Positions 38,460 through 51,772 of a DNA stretch of 64,000 nucleotides are shown here, piece after piece. The notes beneath the pieces were generated by a model. It saw nothing but the letters and a program-made list of their open reading frames with translations. It was not told where the DNA came from and did no database searches. Each line of letters opens with the position of its first letter. Within the stretch, counting starts at the first letter, position 1. Source of the DNA: Istiophorus platypterus (Eukaryota > Chordata > Actinopteri > Istiophoriformes > Istiophoridae); contig CM029126.1 in NCBI GenBank assembly GCA_016859345.1, forward strand, positions 9,296,527 through 9,360,526, read 5' to 3'. A program made the translations under genes and the position numbers.

Positions 38460-40276
38460 CAACCGGTGGCAGCGCGCTCGGGATCTGGAGAAGTCTCAGG
38501 TGTAAGTGTGTGTAAGTGTGTGTGTGTGGGAGGTGATGACAACTTCTCGACGCTCGGTGACAGTTCGCCCGGGGGGGTGGTGGTGGTGGGGTTGTCAGTC
38601 CATCCAAAGTGGCCTAATTCCCAGCTCCATGGCCCAAAACGAGCAGCGATCAAATCCGTTTCCTTTTGTATCTTTTAGATTAACGTTCAAATTCATTGAT
38701 TCGCGATGCTAATTTATTTTCCGAAGAGGAGCCGGTGGAGGCTCAGTGTGGATGAGTGCGCGTCCTAGCGCACCTATGATTAACGACTGCAGGTAGAGCG
38801 CAGCTCATCTGCCTCTAATGAACGTAATCAGTGACACTTGACTTGTGCGACGGTGCTTTCCCTTGAATCGAAAGTCTAGTAGCCCTGCGCTTGAGGGCAA
38901 ATTATAGGCAGGAAAAGAGAAAACAGCGTTAAATTCATAATAATTTCTGCATTTCCGACTTCTCTGACATCTGCCTGTTTTGCATGCAAGTTCAAAACAT
39001 ATCACTGAAATTCTCAAGAAGGAGGAAAGACGGATCGATGCACCTCACGGGTGCTTTCGGTACATCGATGCACAGCGAAGGTTAAAAAAATGGACTGAAT
39101 GTGGGTCATTGTCTTCTGCTGTAGTTTGGAACCGAACTGCGTTTTAATGCAAGATTAGCTGCATTAATTTCCAAATTTCCTTTGCTTTGAGTTGTACAGT
39201 CCGGTCATGTTAATGATAGAGGAAAAAACGATTAAGGCTTAAATATGGTGCCTTTAAACGTGGTAAACTTTGCCATTGACAAACTTGAGAGGCAGCACCA
39301 GATAACATTTTCATACAGCATGCAGACAATGGCTCAAGGTTAAGATTCAGTTTAAGTCACAATATCACAACGAAAGTCTTGAAACACAGCTCCAGTAATC
39401 AAAGTGGCCCCTCTAATGTGCAGTGTATTTCTCTCATTTGCAGCAGAAGCCTATCAAACTGTCGCACTTTATAGAGGAGGGCTGTAATAATGAAAGTAAA
39501 TGACTCTAATAACATGCAGTGTGCCTAATTGTATGCTTTTGTTGTGAAACTGAGCATAATAGCACTTTTGTGACGTTGTTAATGTGTTATTGTGGGATCA
39601 CTGTTGGGAAATAAAAACACCAAAGATTCTGAACGGTAAACCACCTTTTTTGAACTTTTCTGAACTATTTGATGATGTCATTGAGAGGAGTTTTGTGTAA
39701 TTTTGATAATATGTTTGAGTTCCTCAAGTCAACAGACATAATGTCAAAAAATTAAACAATGTCCCACTTTTTCTGGTCCCATAACAGAATTGAACGAACA
39801 ATATTGTCCCATTTGTGGTACATTACAGCCGATCATACTCTCCTGCAAATAGCAGCTTCTAGGGAATAGCATGTTTGACTAACAAAATTACAAATGCTCC
39901 TTTTTTATTTCTGCAAATATGTGAACTCACAACATTGAAAATGAAAAAGATATAGTAGATTAATTCTAGCTTTTTTAACATTTCAGTCTCGTTTAGAGGA
40001 CACAGATTCTGCTAATCACAGTCGATCAAATATACAGTGTCGCTTCAACCATTGACATATTAGCTCATCTGTTTCCTCAGGTTAATTATATTTTGCCAGA
40101 CTGCAGATTCATGGTTGAACTTCCCCAAAAGGAGGAAAAAGGAGACTAAAGGAGGAATCAAGAGAGAAGATCCAAACTGACTGACTGATCATTTGTTGCA
40201 TAGCTACCCTGCATGTCGCCATGTTACCTGATCACACTTATACAAAAGACAGATGTGCAAACACAAGCATACATAT

Positions 40277-40277
<1 letters not shown>

Positions 40278-40309
<32 letters not shown>
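40278..40309. repeat. (CA)n microsatellite between bcl3 and cblc
   Basis: Sixteen CA units in the divergent bcl3-cblc spacer, 80 bp from the kB decamer at 40391. Confidence 0.95.
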
Positions 40310-40310
<1 letters not shown>

Positions 40311-40390
40311 AAGCAAGTCACATCTCATCTCCTTGTCTTTAATCATATCCTACTCCCCTGAACCTAGGCTCTGATTACCAAGGTCAATTT

Positions 40391-40400
40391 GGGACTTTCC
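40391..40400 (+). promoter_or_regulatory. Canonical kB decamer upstream of bcl3
   Basis: GGGACTTTCC, the classical kB sequence, 1.9 kb upstream of the bcl3 start codon. Human BCL3 is an NF-kB target, so autoregulation is plausible, but occupancy cannot be judged from sequence. Confidence 0.35.
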
Positions 40401-41351
40401 TCTTTCCACTGAAGTGTGGAGTGGGCAACGGAAAGTCAAGCCTGATGCCTAAAGTCCCTAAAACACCCTGACACTTCACAAACATACTCTCCAGCTGTCA
40501 GGGCACTCAACCATTATGGTCTTCTCTGGTATAAGGTGTTGTTTCTTTTTTCAGTTAAAAAAAGAACCCAAAACAAAACACTGGCCCACCTCTTCAGCCT
40601 ACTGCTGAATGAATCAGACACTGAGTTTTGAAAATCTTTAAGAGCATACATGTAAAAAGAACAAAGGAAACCGATATTCCCTTAAGATTTAGGGGTTCAC
40701 TATTTGTTGCAGTGCTGCATGGTGAATATAAAGAGAAGTCATCTCTGGCGTAAAATCATGGGGTAAAATATCCAGATGCAAAACAATGAAATTAGGCCCC
40801 CTTGTGTCAAGAGAGCAAAGGTGCAATTAGACTCTAAAAAATAATCAAGGGGAACTAAGGGCATTTTAGTTTTGGACTCCAAATATATAAGTAGTTCACA
40901 AAATACTACATTAAATACGATAATCCAATATGATGTAATATTTTATTTGATATTTTATATTAAAAATACTACCATCCAACTTCTGTTTTTGACAATATGT
41001 AGAATTTGTTGTAAATCATGGTTTTGGTGCTGTTTTTTTTTTTATCCAAGTAAAAGATGTGTGCTTCCAGTAGCACTGGCTGCCAAAGGAGACTTATTAT
41101 TGTGCTGCTTCAAAACTGTCTTTTGCATTTCACTGTCACATTGGCCACATATCTGTAGATATAAAGGATAAGAGTTTTGCAACCAAGTTGATGCAATGCA
41201 CTGATGAAAGTGTAGGTGAAGTAACTGAGATGTTTACAATGGCTACCAAACAGTGAAACCTACAGCAGGGGTCAATGGGATTGTCATTTGTTTTACATGT
41301 ACAGTATTTGGTCAGAAACCAAAATATTGGATATGTAAACATTTTTACCTA

Positions 41352-41474
41352 ATGATGGCGCCAAAGGAAAAGTTAAGAAACCCTCAAGTACCTGAAGGTC
41401 TGTGTTATAAACCTGCAGGATAAGATGGACACGGCTGTGCTGGTGTTTAAAGAGGGACAGGAGGGATGTGCTAG
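41352..41474 (+). pseudogene. Degenerate partial copy of cblc exon 1
   Basis: From 41386 the plus strand reads KYLKVCVINLQDKMDTAVLV then FKEGQEG, against NYLRVHVRNLLDKTERAMLL then FKEGRER in the real cblc exon 1 (43500-43580). The DNA similarity is high over about 80 bp. The copy ends with AG|GTAAGA at 41475, the same donor and phase as the real exon. Its left edge AATGATGGCG (41351) also matches the real start AATGATGGCGGC, but the middle of the exon is missing and a TAA at 41374 closes the frame upstream. It looks like a broken tandem duplicate rather than a usable first exon. Confidence 0.75.
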
Positions 41475-41589
41475 GTAAGAGACTCTGGTGGATTAAGTAT
41501 TCAGATTTAAGTACAATACTTGAGTAAATGTTCTCAGTCGTTTCAGAGAGGTCACATGATTTTTGTGAAACTTTTGCAAAAAATTGTTC

Positions 41590-41710
41590 CACCCATTTAT
41601 TTAACCAAAATTGTCAAAAATTTAGTGGTTCCAGCTTATTAAAAAGTGAGAATCTGCTGCTTGTCTTTGTTTTGGATTGTTGTAAATTGTACATCTTTGG
41701 GTAATGTTAG
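41590..41710. repeat. Fragment of the GCTGCAACTAATGATTA-type element
   Basis: TTAGTGGTTCCAGCTTATTAAA and ACATCTTTGGGTAATG parallel TTGTTGGTTTCAGCTTCTTAAA and ACCTTTGGGTTTTGG in the copy at 43891-44197, in the same orientation. Confidence 0.5.
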
Positions 41711-41756
41711 CATTTAATTACTATCACTGAGTGAGTTTTTTAGGTATTTGATCTTA

Positions 41757-42058
41757 AACTAAAATATTGGAGAAAAAAGAAATAAGGAAGTTTAGGGATC
41801 CTCAAAGTTATTACAACTCATTCCAAGGAGACTTGAAAGTGGGTATCAACTTTCATGGCATCCATCCAATAGTAGTGGAAACTTTTTACTCAAATCCACA
41901 AAATCCTCAATGGTGGTGCTAGAGGTAAAGTCCGGGGATCACCAAAGTCATGATAAAACGTAGTCTGGGAGCCAATTATAGCTGTACCAAGTCTCATGCC
42001 AATCCATACAGTAGTTCTAAAAATATTTCAGTAAGGACCCACTGACAGACAACAGTTC
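41757..42058. repeat. Fragment of the common fish repeat also seen at 33310
   Basis: Phrases such as GGGGATCACCAAAGTCAT, ACCAAGTCTCATGCCAATCCA and AAATATTTCAGTAAGGACCCACTGACAGACA are typical of this family, here in the opposite orientation to 33310-33905. Confidence 0.5.
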
Positions 42059-43246
42059 ATGTCAACTTTCAATGAAATGCCAAATCAATCCATTTTAATA
42101 TGCTGTAAACATTGTTCCCTGCATTGAAAATGGAGGTGAAGATACTGACTCTTTTTATATCCCAACTGGTGAAGCGTGTTGCAGTTTGCAAAATTGTGAC
42201 CTTTGCTTTCACAAGCATCCTATCTGTTAGTAAGTAGTCAACCTGTCTGGATAGTGCATTTTGTGGTTTGCTTTCATTCTCACTAAATGTTAGTCTACAC
42301 CTCTCTGTCTTCCTCCCTCCAGCCCCTCCCCCCTCCCCGCCTGTCTCCCTGACTAGAAGGGTAAAGAAAACAGACCTGTTTGCCTGCCTGTAACCAGGAA
42401 ACCCATCAAATGTGGCAACAAGATGAGAGAGAGAGAGGGTGATACCAAAGAAAGAGACAGAGAAGAAGCAACAATACTTGAGGCAATGACTGAGAACATG
42501 TTTCCGTTGTGCAAACGCAGGACTGCTGTGCTTCTGAGATGATGGCATGAATATTGGTAAGGAGAGGGCACTGCTAAATAATGGGCAAGAAAAGTTGAAT
42601 GTGTAGAGTCAGGAGGGTGGAGAGAAGTAGGAGGGTGGAGAGAAGTAGGAGAGAAAGCTGAAACTGTTTTGAAGGTTTATTTTCAGTCTCAAATCATTCC
42701 TCTGTTGGTTGTGTTTAGTTCACTCTTTCTCATCATTCACACCTCGTGTCGAACTCTAACCTGCCTTGTATTTTTGAATTTTTCTGAAGCTCTGACAGAG
42801 GTCTCTGAAGCGACAAATGGAACGCAGTAGCAGTTTTGGCTGTAAGTGCTCAGCTTTGAACTCATTTTTTAAGATGCTGTAATTCCACATGTTGTATTTC
42901 ACATGCCATTGGTGAATAATGTAATGCTGTTTGGCGATTACCGTATGCATCGAGGATGGATGCAGTGTGAGGAGGCTGAGATGTGCACTTTCAGATGGAG
43001 CTAAGAGCTCAAATAAACCATTGTAAGGACAACGAATGCCAGCTTAAACACTCAAAAACCTGAGTCAATAGCTGCTCCAATTTCTGCTCCTAAACATTCA
43101 CACACATTCACACATTCAGCTTTCACACCTCTTAACACATTAGGACCATTGTTATATATTGTTACTGCCCTACATATACACACAGACAGACTGACATTTA
43201 AGGTAGTTTTTGGCTAACATCACTCTCACACACACACAACAGTAAA

Positions 43247-45378
43247 ATGATGGCGGCAGCAGTTTCAGGAGCCTCAAGCTCTCAGCCCCCTACCAGCAGA
43301 GACCGGCGGCTGGTGGAAAAAGCCCTAAAAAGACTGGATAAGCTTCACGAGCTGTGCAGTAACCCCCAGCTGCGCCTGAGGAACAGTCCACCATACCTGC
43401 CAGACCTGGTATCCGAGACGTCAGACCTGCTTGTGAAGGTTTGGGAGCCCTACAGAGGTTTGAGGGGGGCAGGCGGACAGGTGCCACGGGGAGACGAGGC
43501 CAACTACCTGAGGGTCCATGTCAGAAACCTGCTGGATAAGACGGAGAGGGCTATGCTGTTGTTTAAAGAGGGACGGGAGAGGATTTTTGAGGAGACATCC
43601 AGCTACAGGTAAGATGGCTCCTGACTGATGCTTACATGCATACAGATTCAAGAAAATCACATGTTATCAGGGGACTTTGGTTCTGAAACTATCAATCAAT
43701 TTAAAGACATTCACAGCAATCTTTAGTTTCCTTTTTGTTAGTGTTTCATTCCAAAATCCCATATCTGTTACTTTTTAAAAAAAAGGTTGACACAAATCTA
43801 TTTTCAAGTGCTTTATTCATTCATTTATTCACATTATGTTCCTAAGCCAGACCGTCACATGTTTCTCATTTTTGAGTTTAAAAATACTTAGACCTGAAGC
43901 AATTAATCAATAAGTTGATTAATTAATTAAATAATTAAATTAATCAGTATCAACAACAACCAAAAAGGCCAAAATTTGTTGGTTTCAGCTTCTTAAATGT
44001 GAACATTTGCTGATTTTCTGTGTTTTGCATCATTTTAAGTGGAATACCTTTGGGTTTTGGACTGCTCGTTGGAAAAAACTAGACATCTGAGAATATCACC
44101 GCGATGCACATGTTTCACTGTTTTATAATACTTCACAGATTAAATGAGTAATTGAGTAATCAAATAATTAAATGAAATAATCATTAGTTACAGCCCAGAA
44201 ATGATACTGTTATATTTGAAAGTGTTGAGTTGTACAAATTCCAATGCAGTAATTCAGAAAAATTTTCTTTGTAACTTTGCCGCCACCCAACTCCAAGGGA
44301 GGCTTGGAAAGGAATATAATCTTTGATGCTCACAGCATTAAAACATTATAATTGAAAAATTAATAGTGATAGCTCTCTGAACAAGCAGTGTCTGTGGACT
44401 CTGGACATCCAACGGATCATTCAGTTTTTACAGGAATTTCTCTTTCTAGTTCAGGTGAAAACAGTTTGCAGTGGCCCGTTGACTAACCAGGAAACTGGGC
44501 TGCTATTCAATTTCAATTGTTTTGTAAAAAAAATAAATAAAAACTTTCAATTCTATGAGCACTACAATTGCAATAACATTCAAACAAACCAAATATCCGA
44601 AAATCTCCCGAGCCAATAAAATATTTGTTTGGCCAGAGACATGTAGAAGTAAGTGTAATAATATTCAGTTTGAATGAATGACTATTTAATAACGGTCATT
44701 TTCTGTCCAACTCAGTCAGATCATGTTCTCAAACCAAAAACATGGCCTTTTTCCAGACAAATTCCTTTCTGTAACCTGACCTTCTGTAACATAAATAAAC
44801 TGATTGAAGGGTCAAACAGGGGCCACACATCCCATTAATGCTTATCCAGGACAATGAGACCATGGCTTTTTACTCAGCTCATGCTTTTTAAAAAATATGA
44901 CAATCCAGAAATATTCCTCCATAATTGCAGGACAAAAAAAAAGAGACAAAAAAGAGCCCCTCTTTGAAGACTAGATTGAATGAATTGAAACAACTGTTTT
45001 ATCCCATCTATAGAGACTGTAATGTTAAAAAACTTCCCAAGATCGTACAAGTCACGTGCGTAGGTGAAAGAAATAATGGCTGCATTCTTTAAGTTTGTTG
45101 TTTTCTTTGGAGCAGCTATATGATATGGAGTCACTTTTAATTTGGAGCTTGAGTCGAGCCTCCTGCTCCTCTTGGGACTACTAATGATGAAGTTGGAAGA
45201 AGGGCCAAACCTGCAGCTTTGTAATGCTAATATGGGGAAACTAGAAAAACAACGCAACAACCTCGGAATCTGGGCGGCTTTGGAGAGAGAGTGTCTGTCC
45301 TAAAACACAAGAACATTTTCTCAGTGTATGTCCAGGCAATTTTGGGTTTATGTACGGATACCCGGCTGTATTTACAAA

Positions 45379-45470
<92 letters not shown>

Positions 45471-48400
45471 AATCTATCTATCTATCTATCTATCTTTCAA
45501 AGACAAGTTTATTTAAAACCTTTTAAATTATTTTTTAATAAGAATAATAAGAATTTTACTTCTGCTATATGCCGTTTTTGTCACTTGAGACAACACTGAG
45601 CTCCAAGTCTCAGGTCTACTGCGAAACACATATTCATGTTTGAAGTTAGTCACAGAAACAAAAATATCTTTCAGTGGAATCTAAAAATCTGATAGCCATA
45701 TTTAAAGATTTGTTGTCTCATCTTCAAGAAGACAACAGATGTCCTTATCACCGCAGTCATGACTGCATGAGCAGTCATGTGGCAAATTCACATTGTGTTA
45801 TGCGTAATGTGGCTTAGATATCAAGATGAATCGTGTAAATATCATTTTCTGAATTTTTGAAATTTCCTGTTATAATGTCACGTCTTTTTGTGGTTCGTTA
45901 TCCCAAAATACTGATGCCAGTAAGCTGTAGGTACTCAGAGTATTTCAAAAGAACATTAACTGTTTGATGATAAAATAAAAAACACCCTTTAGTAAGTGAA
46001 ATTTCTGCTGGGACGTAACATCAGGCCAAAAACAGAAGTGAGATCCGACTGATGGTGAAGGCAACAGAAACAGAGTGTGGAAGGTTTAGCAGCTGGAAGA
46101 TTATAGTCTGTGACAGACTGATGACTTTGACGTCATCTTGCTGGTGTTTAAAAACACACATGCAAATGTTCAAACTCTGTTGCATGTTCAAACTCTGTTG
46201 CATGCACAACTGGAACAATGAGCAGAGAAACATAAGAAACACATATCAATACATCAATTAATAAAATATTTCTGCCATTTCATACATTTCACTGTGACAT
46301 ATATAACAAATAATAATACCACACTAAAATCAAGATTTTTATCAAGAAAATGGTACTATGATTTGTGTGTGGCTAAAGTTCCTGAACATGTATTTCAAAT
46401 AAAATTTGTAGTCATTCCACCTTTTTCAGCGAATAAACTCATGATAGATCTCAGACGCAGATTTGATTTGAATGTAGGCACGCGAGGATAGTTTTAATTT
46501 CAAGGTCACTTAGAGATGGCTCTAGGTACCAGTTTTAAGGCAAAAAATATTGATTTCAATCTCCTTACTGTGACTGAAAACATATATGGAGGCTTTCGCT
46601 GGATTGTATGAAAGTGCCCCGTAACCGTCCATAATTCTTTTTAGAACTCATGTCAGCACGAGTTCAGAGGCGTGCGCCCTTAAGATCTACAGAAGCCTTT
46701 CTCTTTCTCAGCATGTGATAAGAGCTTTGTTGACGGCAACTACATGTTTCATGTCAAGCCTCTTCAAGCTGATTACAAATATATTATCTTAAACAATTGC
46801 ACTGATACAGAAAATGTGAATCAACCAGACATATAAATACTACAATGCAATTCCTTCTCCAGCATCACTACTATATGCAGCATCACAGTGATTTTTCCAA
46901 ATACAACATTTGCACTTGTGTGCTTACTGTAAAGTTGACAATCGTCTTTCTGTCTCTTACATCCTAATGTCAAGTACACGGCCCAGTCAGAGTGAGAGAT
47001 GTGGCCTAAACATTTCCTCCCATCTTACTCTCCACTCCCCAACACCGTGGAGTTTTATTTTTCCTCATTGAGGTAAAAAGTCCATGACCACCTTTCACAC
47101 AATCAAATGTCCCTCTAATGATACACTATATCAAAGATGCATCAGAAATTGTTTCCCAGACGTCTTGCAAAAAGAGGAGATGTGACGTAATGAAGATTAA
47201 TGCCAAATTCAATAGATTAGAATGACTAGCATTGTTATATTCTGCAATACAGATATCAGTACATCCCGCATATATAATTGTATAGTAATGGCTGTGTTTG
47301 TATTACAATACAGCAAATGCTTTTGTGTGTATTTTAGAATGAGGCTACACTTATTATGGAAAAATATAGAGCATACTGTAGAGCCTGACCAATATTTTGG
47401 TCAGCCTGTCTCTGATATATCGGTATCAGAGTATATGTTGGTCAATATGCTGTGACATATATCTGTAGTCCATGGGCGGGGGAACAGAAACAAAAAACGA
47501 TAAAACACAGAGCAAAACCTATCTCCTCCTATATTTGTAGACGCACACACATTTATTATTATATTACTTATATTAATAAATGATTGTGTGTCTACAAAAA
47601 AAATTATGTATATAATCTGATATCTATATATCAGATTTCTTTTGCTCCCTAAAATCGGATCAGCATTAGCCACAAAAATCAATTTGGCTCGATACTGAAG
47701 TGTATACTTTGTTACTTAATTTATGTAACATGCTGTTAAGTAGAGCACATTTCATATGGAAAAATGTATGTAAAAAATGAAAGTCCACTTAGACATGTGT
47801 TTTGTTTATTGTTACCTAACTTGAATGTTTGAGCGTTCGATGAGGTAGAAAACGTCTTGTGTCCAGTAGTTAAAATTTTGAAACAGAAAACATTTTCAAA
47901 TCCATAGAATGGATTTTTCAATAATTTAGCTGTGATAGATGTATTTTTAAGACTGTTTAAGTAATTCATTTGACTTTTTTGTGGAAATTCAATATCAGAC
48001 ATAGATTATTATTCACAACAGAGTATTTTTATATTTATTACTTAAAACATGTTGGAAAGGAACCTTTAAAGACACTGCAAAAAAAACCCAATACATTTAT
48101 TACTTATTAGTGTTTTACACCATACAAATTTGTTATTGACGTCAAAGAATCTTTGTTGCCGGTCTTATTGACTTGATTCTGAATGTAGTGTTTTGGTAGC
48201 ATTAATCCATTTTGAGCATTGTACCAAGCTGCCTGTATGTAGAGAAACATATGTGAAGGGTTTTTTTAAAGGCTAACTTGCATTGAGAAATACGCAAAAA
48301 CAATTGTTGAAAAAATAAATTAAATTAAGTTTATAAAACAGCCCTGAAAGAAGTTTAAGACTGGTAAGTACTGGCCTGAGATGAAACACTGGCCACTGGA

Positions 48401-51400
48401 AACATTTTGTGGTATTTACAGAAGAGCATGCAGCAGAGAGCATCCTGTTTGCAAGCTGGACTTGTTTTGTGTGTTTGTGAATGTATAAATACAGAAGCCA
48501 TCAGCTTTGCTCTCTCAACTGAAAGTGTATAATATGATATCAACTGTACATTACAGTATGTTTCATCTTTAAAAATGTGATGATAGAATTTCATTGTATG
48601 TTTTTTTTCTATCTTATTTCTACACAATTTTTCTTGGCCAGCTCTTACTTTACAACTGCTGAACACTGCTGAACATGCTTGCCTGGTTTGACAACCATGT
48701 ATTCTCACACTTACACTTGGAGTCCCAGCTCCAAGGCAGTGATATGTAACTGCATAAAACTTCAAATAAACCAAATTGGAATTACTTACCCAAATACAAT
48801 GCAAAGCAAAAATTATAAAGGATTTAGGAATTTTCTGCAGATAAAAGCACACCTTGTGTACTTATTTTCTATTTTTGGAACCACAAGTGAAAGTCTGATG
48901 TGTCTTTCATTCTCAGGAGAAACTTGACCAAACTGTCATTGCTGTTCAGTCACATGCTGTGGGAGATGAAGGCCATGTTTCCAGATGGATCTTTTCAGGG
49001 GGACACCTACAGGGTGACTAAGACAGACGCGGAGAGATTTTGGTGGCATTCATTTGAAAACAAGTGAGTGTGTGAAATTGTCAAGATGACGGGACATTTT
49101 GTGACCTCTTTTCATTTTCTTTTTGCATTTTATGTGTGTACACATTCACTACACATTGGTGATGTATCCTGACAGGTGTATAGTTCAGTGGAATATTTTT
49201 AAAGAGCAGCTGCGGAGTGTGCATGCATTTGAGGAAGGGATGGAGTCCATGGCTCTGAAATCAACCATTGATCTCACCTGTAATGACCACATATCTGTGT
49301 TCGAGTTTGACATCTTTACTAGACTGTTTCAGGTTAGTCGAACATTTCCAATAAAGGTAATAAACTGATTAGTTAAAGGAATAGTTTGACAACTCTGGAA
49401 ATTTGCTCCTCAGCCTTCCTGTGAGAGTTAGATGAGACTGAAACCACTTTCACCTCTGTACATAAAATATGCTTTCACCAGGGGTTAGCTTAGCTTAGCA
49501 TAAAGACTGGCAACGTGGGAACAGCCAGTCTGGTACTTGCTACATTTGAAAATAGCCCAGGACATAATCCCTCATAAAATGGCAAAATGTTTTTTTCATT
49601 TTTGTTTTTGTAGGTATTAAGTAAACAAGCATCAGCATTTTAAATATTGAGCTTTGCAGGAACTACTAGGGGGATTTTATTATCATTCAACAGGCCCAAG
49701 TTAGTTCCCCCCTTTTTCCGATCTTCATGCTAAGCTAAGATGATTGGCTGACTGTCGCTTCAATGTGGGTAGTATTTTTTCTTCTCACTTAACTCGCAGC
49801 AAGAATACAAAATAAGCACATTCCGCAAAATGTCAAACTATTATTTTAATGGTGAAAAATGATGAATACTAATTGATTCTGAGCATTTCTTCCCTCCTTC
49901 CCTCTCTTTAGCCCTGGAGCTCACTTTTAAGGAACTGGAACCAACTAGCAGTAATCCATCCGGGCTACATGGCCTTCCTCACCTATGACCAGGTTGTAGC
50001 TCGACTGGAAAACTACATGCATAGGCCTGGAAGGTGAGGGAGAGCACGGCAACAAACTCTGGCTGATGCACTTCTCAGAGAAGCGGTGTCGATTTACATC
50101 ACACTTAAATCTAATCTTAAAACAAGAAATGGCTCTGTAGAGGTTTGTTGAGTACTTGAGTGACAACATACTGTATCTGGCAACTGATCCCTGTTGTGAA
50201 AGATTATGTCCTTGAAGCAGCATAGAACCATAGTAGTTCAACATCTTTAAGTAATAGGCTGATTATTACGAAATTTTTAAAAATTCTTCAGGGGAAGATG
50301 ATTCAGTAATTCCATCTTAACCTACTTTGATGTACATTGTATTTCTTCTCCCCTTGAGTTTTTGGCATATTTTCATAGCACATCACACTCAAACTCTCTG
50401 TCTAGTATTCAAGAAATGTTGTCCCTTCTAAGTTAAGTGCAGTTCCATGAAATTACATAGATGAATGATAAGCATGGCGCGGTGTCATACAGCGAGTATA
50501 TGTACACTCTTGTATCAATATTATAGATGTTTTAACAATGAAAAGAATTTTATTGGAAATAATTACCCGATAAAGAAAATACAAAACTAAATACCGAACA
50601 ATGTTAGATTATTTGTAGAAGAATCACTGAAATCAAAAAACAAAATAATGTTCAAGTGACTCATCTGTGAACTTTCAGGTCCAAAAAAAAGTTTTTCCAT
50701 CTTTGATTATCTTTCCTGTAAACAAATGTGATTTAAAAGGATCTTTTTCTCTCACAGCTATATCTTCCGTCTTAGTTGCACAAGAATGGGCCAGTGGGCT
50801 ATTGGTCATGTGAACTTTGAAGGTGGCATCATCCAGACTATACCCCAGAATACACCTCTTTGCCAGGCACTCATTCAAGGCTTCAAGGAGGGCTGGTCGG
50901 GGCATACACACACTACTTTCTGATTTATTCTCCCCTTTTTTTGTGTGTTTTCTAAGCTCTGCATGTTTCTGTGCCTGCAGCTACCTGTACCCAGATGGCC
51001 GTGACGTGAACCCCGACCTGACGTGCTTGTGTGAACCAGCCCAGAAGGGCAAAGTCAAAGTTTCAGAAGTAGGCGGCTGGATTTTATACCTCTCTTTCAG
51101 TTTTACAGTGAACTGCCGGCAGCATCCTGAAGCTTTACCAAGACAAAATATAGATCATATCCTGGGTTATTGTTTTCTTTTATCGCTTTCTGTCTTGTCT
51201 CTCTGACTAATTCACTGCTTCCATTGCAACCAACCAGGAGCAGTATGAGCTTTACTGCGAGATTGGCAGCACCTTCCAGCTGTGTAAGATCTGTGCAGAG
51301 AGGGATAAGGACACTTGTATCCAGCCCTGTGGGCATCTCCTGTGTAAACCCTGCCTCACAGGCTGGCAGGTATGAACCCCCGTTCACTTAATCATTGTAG

Positions 51401-51737
51401 CTTCTCGTACTGTCTGTCCACCTTAATTACAGTGCAAATCACATGGTAATGTTCAACCACCACATTTTTGTTAAACCCAGACTGTTACCGTAACAGCTAT
51501 TGTATGTTCAGTGGAGTGAAACAGTCTGGGCTGACTAAGCTAGATGTATTTTTGCATGCCAACCCATAAAACGGCACTGCCATAATTATTAGGTGGCTGT
51601 AGCTCCACCAAACTGTAACAATGTTGGCTATTTGCATGTGGTTTGGGGTTATTATCAAAAATATGCACTGTGTTTAATGAAGTATGGGAGTGATATTCAC
51701 ATGCTTCATTATGTAAAATATATTTCAATACTCTCTC

Positions 51738-51772
<35 letters not shown>

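Larger units (their letters stand above)
38460..43246. promoter_or_regulatory. Divergent bcl3-cblc intergenic region
   Basis: This 4.8-kb spacer separates the bcl3 and cblc start codons and must hold both promoters. The bcl3-proximal 150 bp continues the GC-rich first-exon region. No convincing TATA box is seen for either gene. It contains GGGACTTTCC at 40391, a CA repeat, a decayed copy of cblc exon 1 at 41352-41474, two interspersed-repeat fragments (41590-41710, 41757-42058) and GAGAG/GGAGG purine runs near 42420-42650. No other gene is visible. Confidence 0.6.

Noticed and set aside
38146..38505. 119-aa open frame on the plus strand over bcl3 exon 1
   Set aside because: It is antisense to a well-supported coding exon in GC-rich DNA, where stop codons are rare; its Pro-Ala repeats mirror the bcl3 coding repeat.
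42069..42548. 159-aa open frame on the minus strand between bcl3 and cblc
   Set aside because: No recognisable domain, no splice-site support, and surrounded by repeat fragments.
45379..45495. Regular repeat that could suggest a CRISPR-like array
   Set aside because: It is a plain ATCT tetranucleotide microsatellite with no spacers.
48355..48852. 165-aa open frame on the minus strand in cblc intron 1
   Set aside because: No family resemblance and AT-rich random-like composition.
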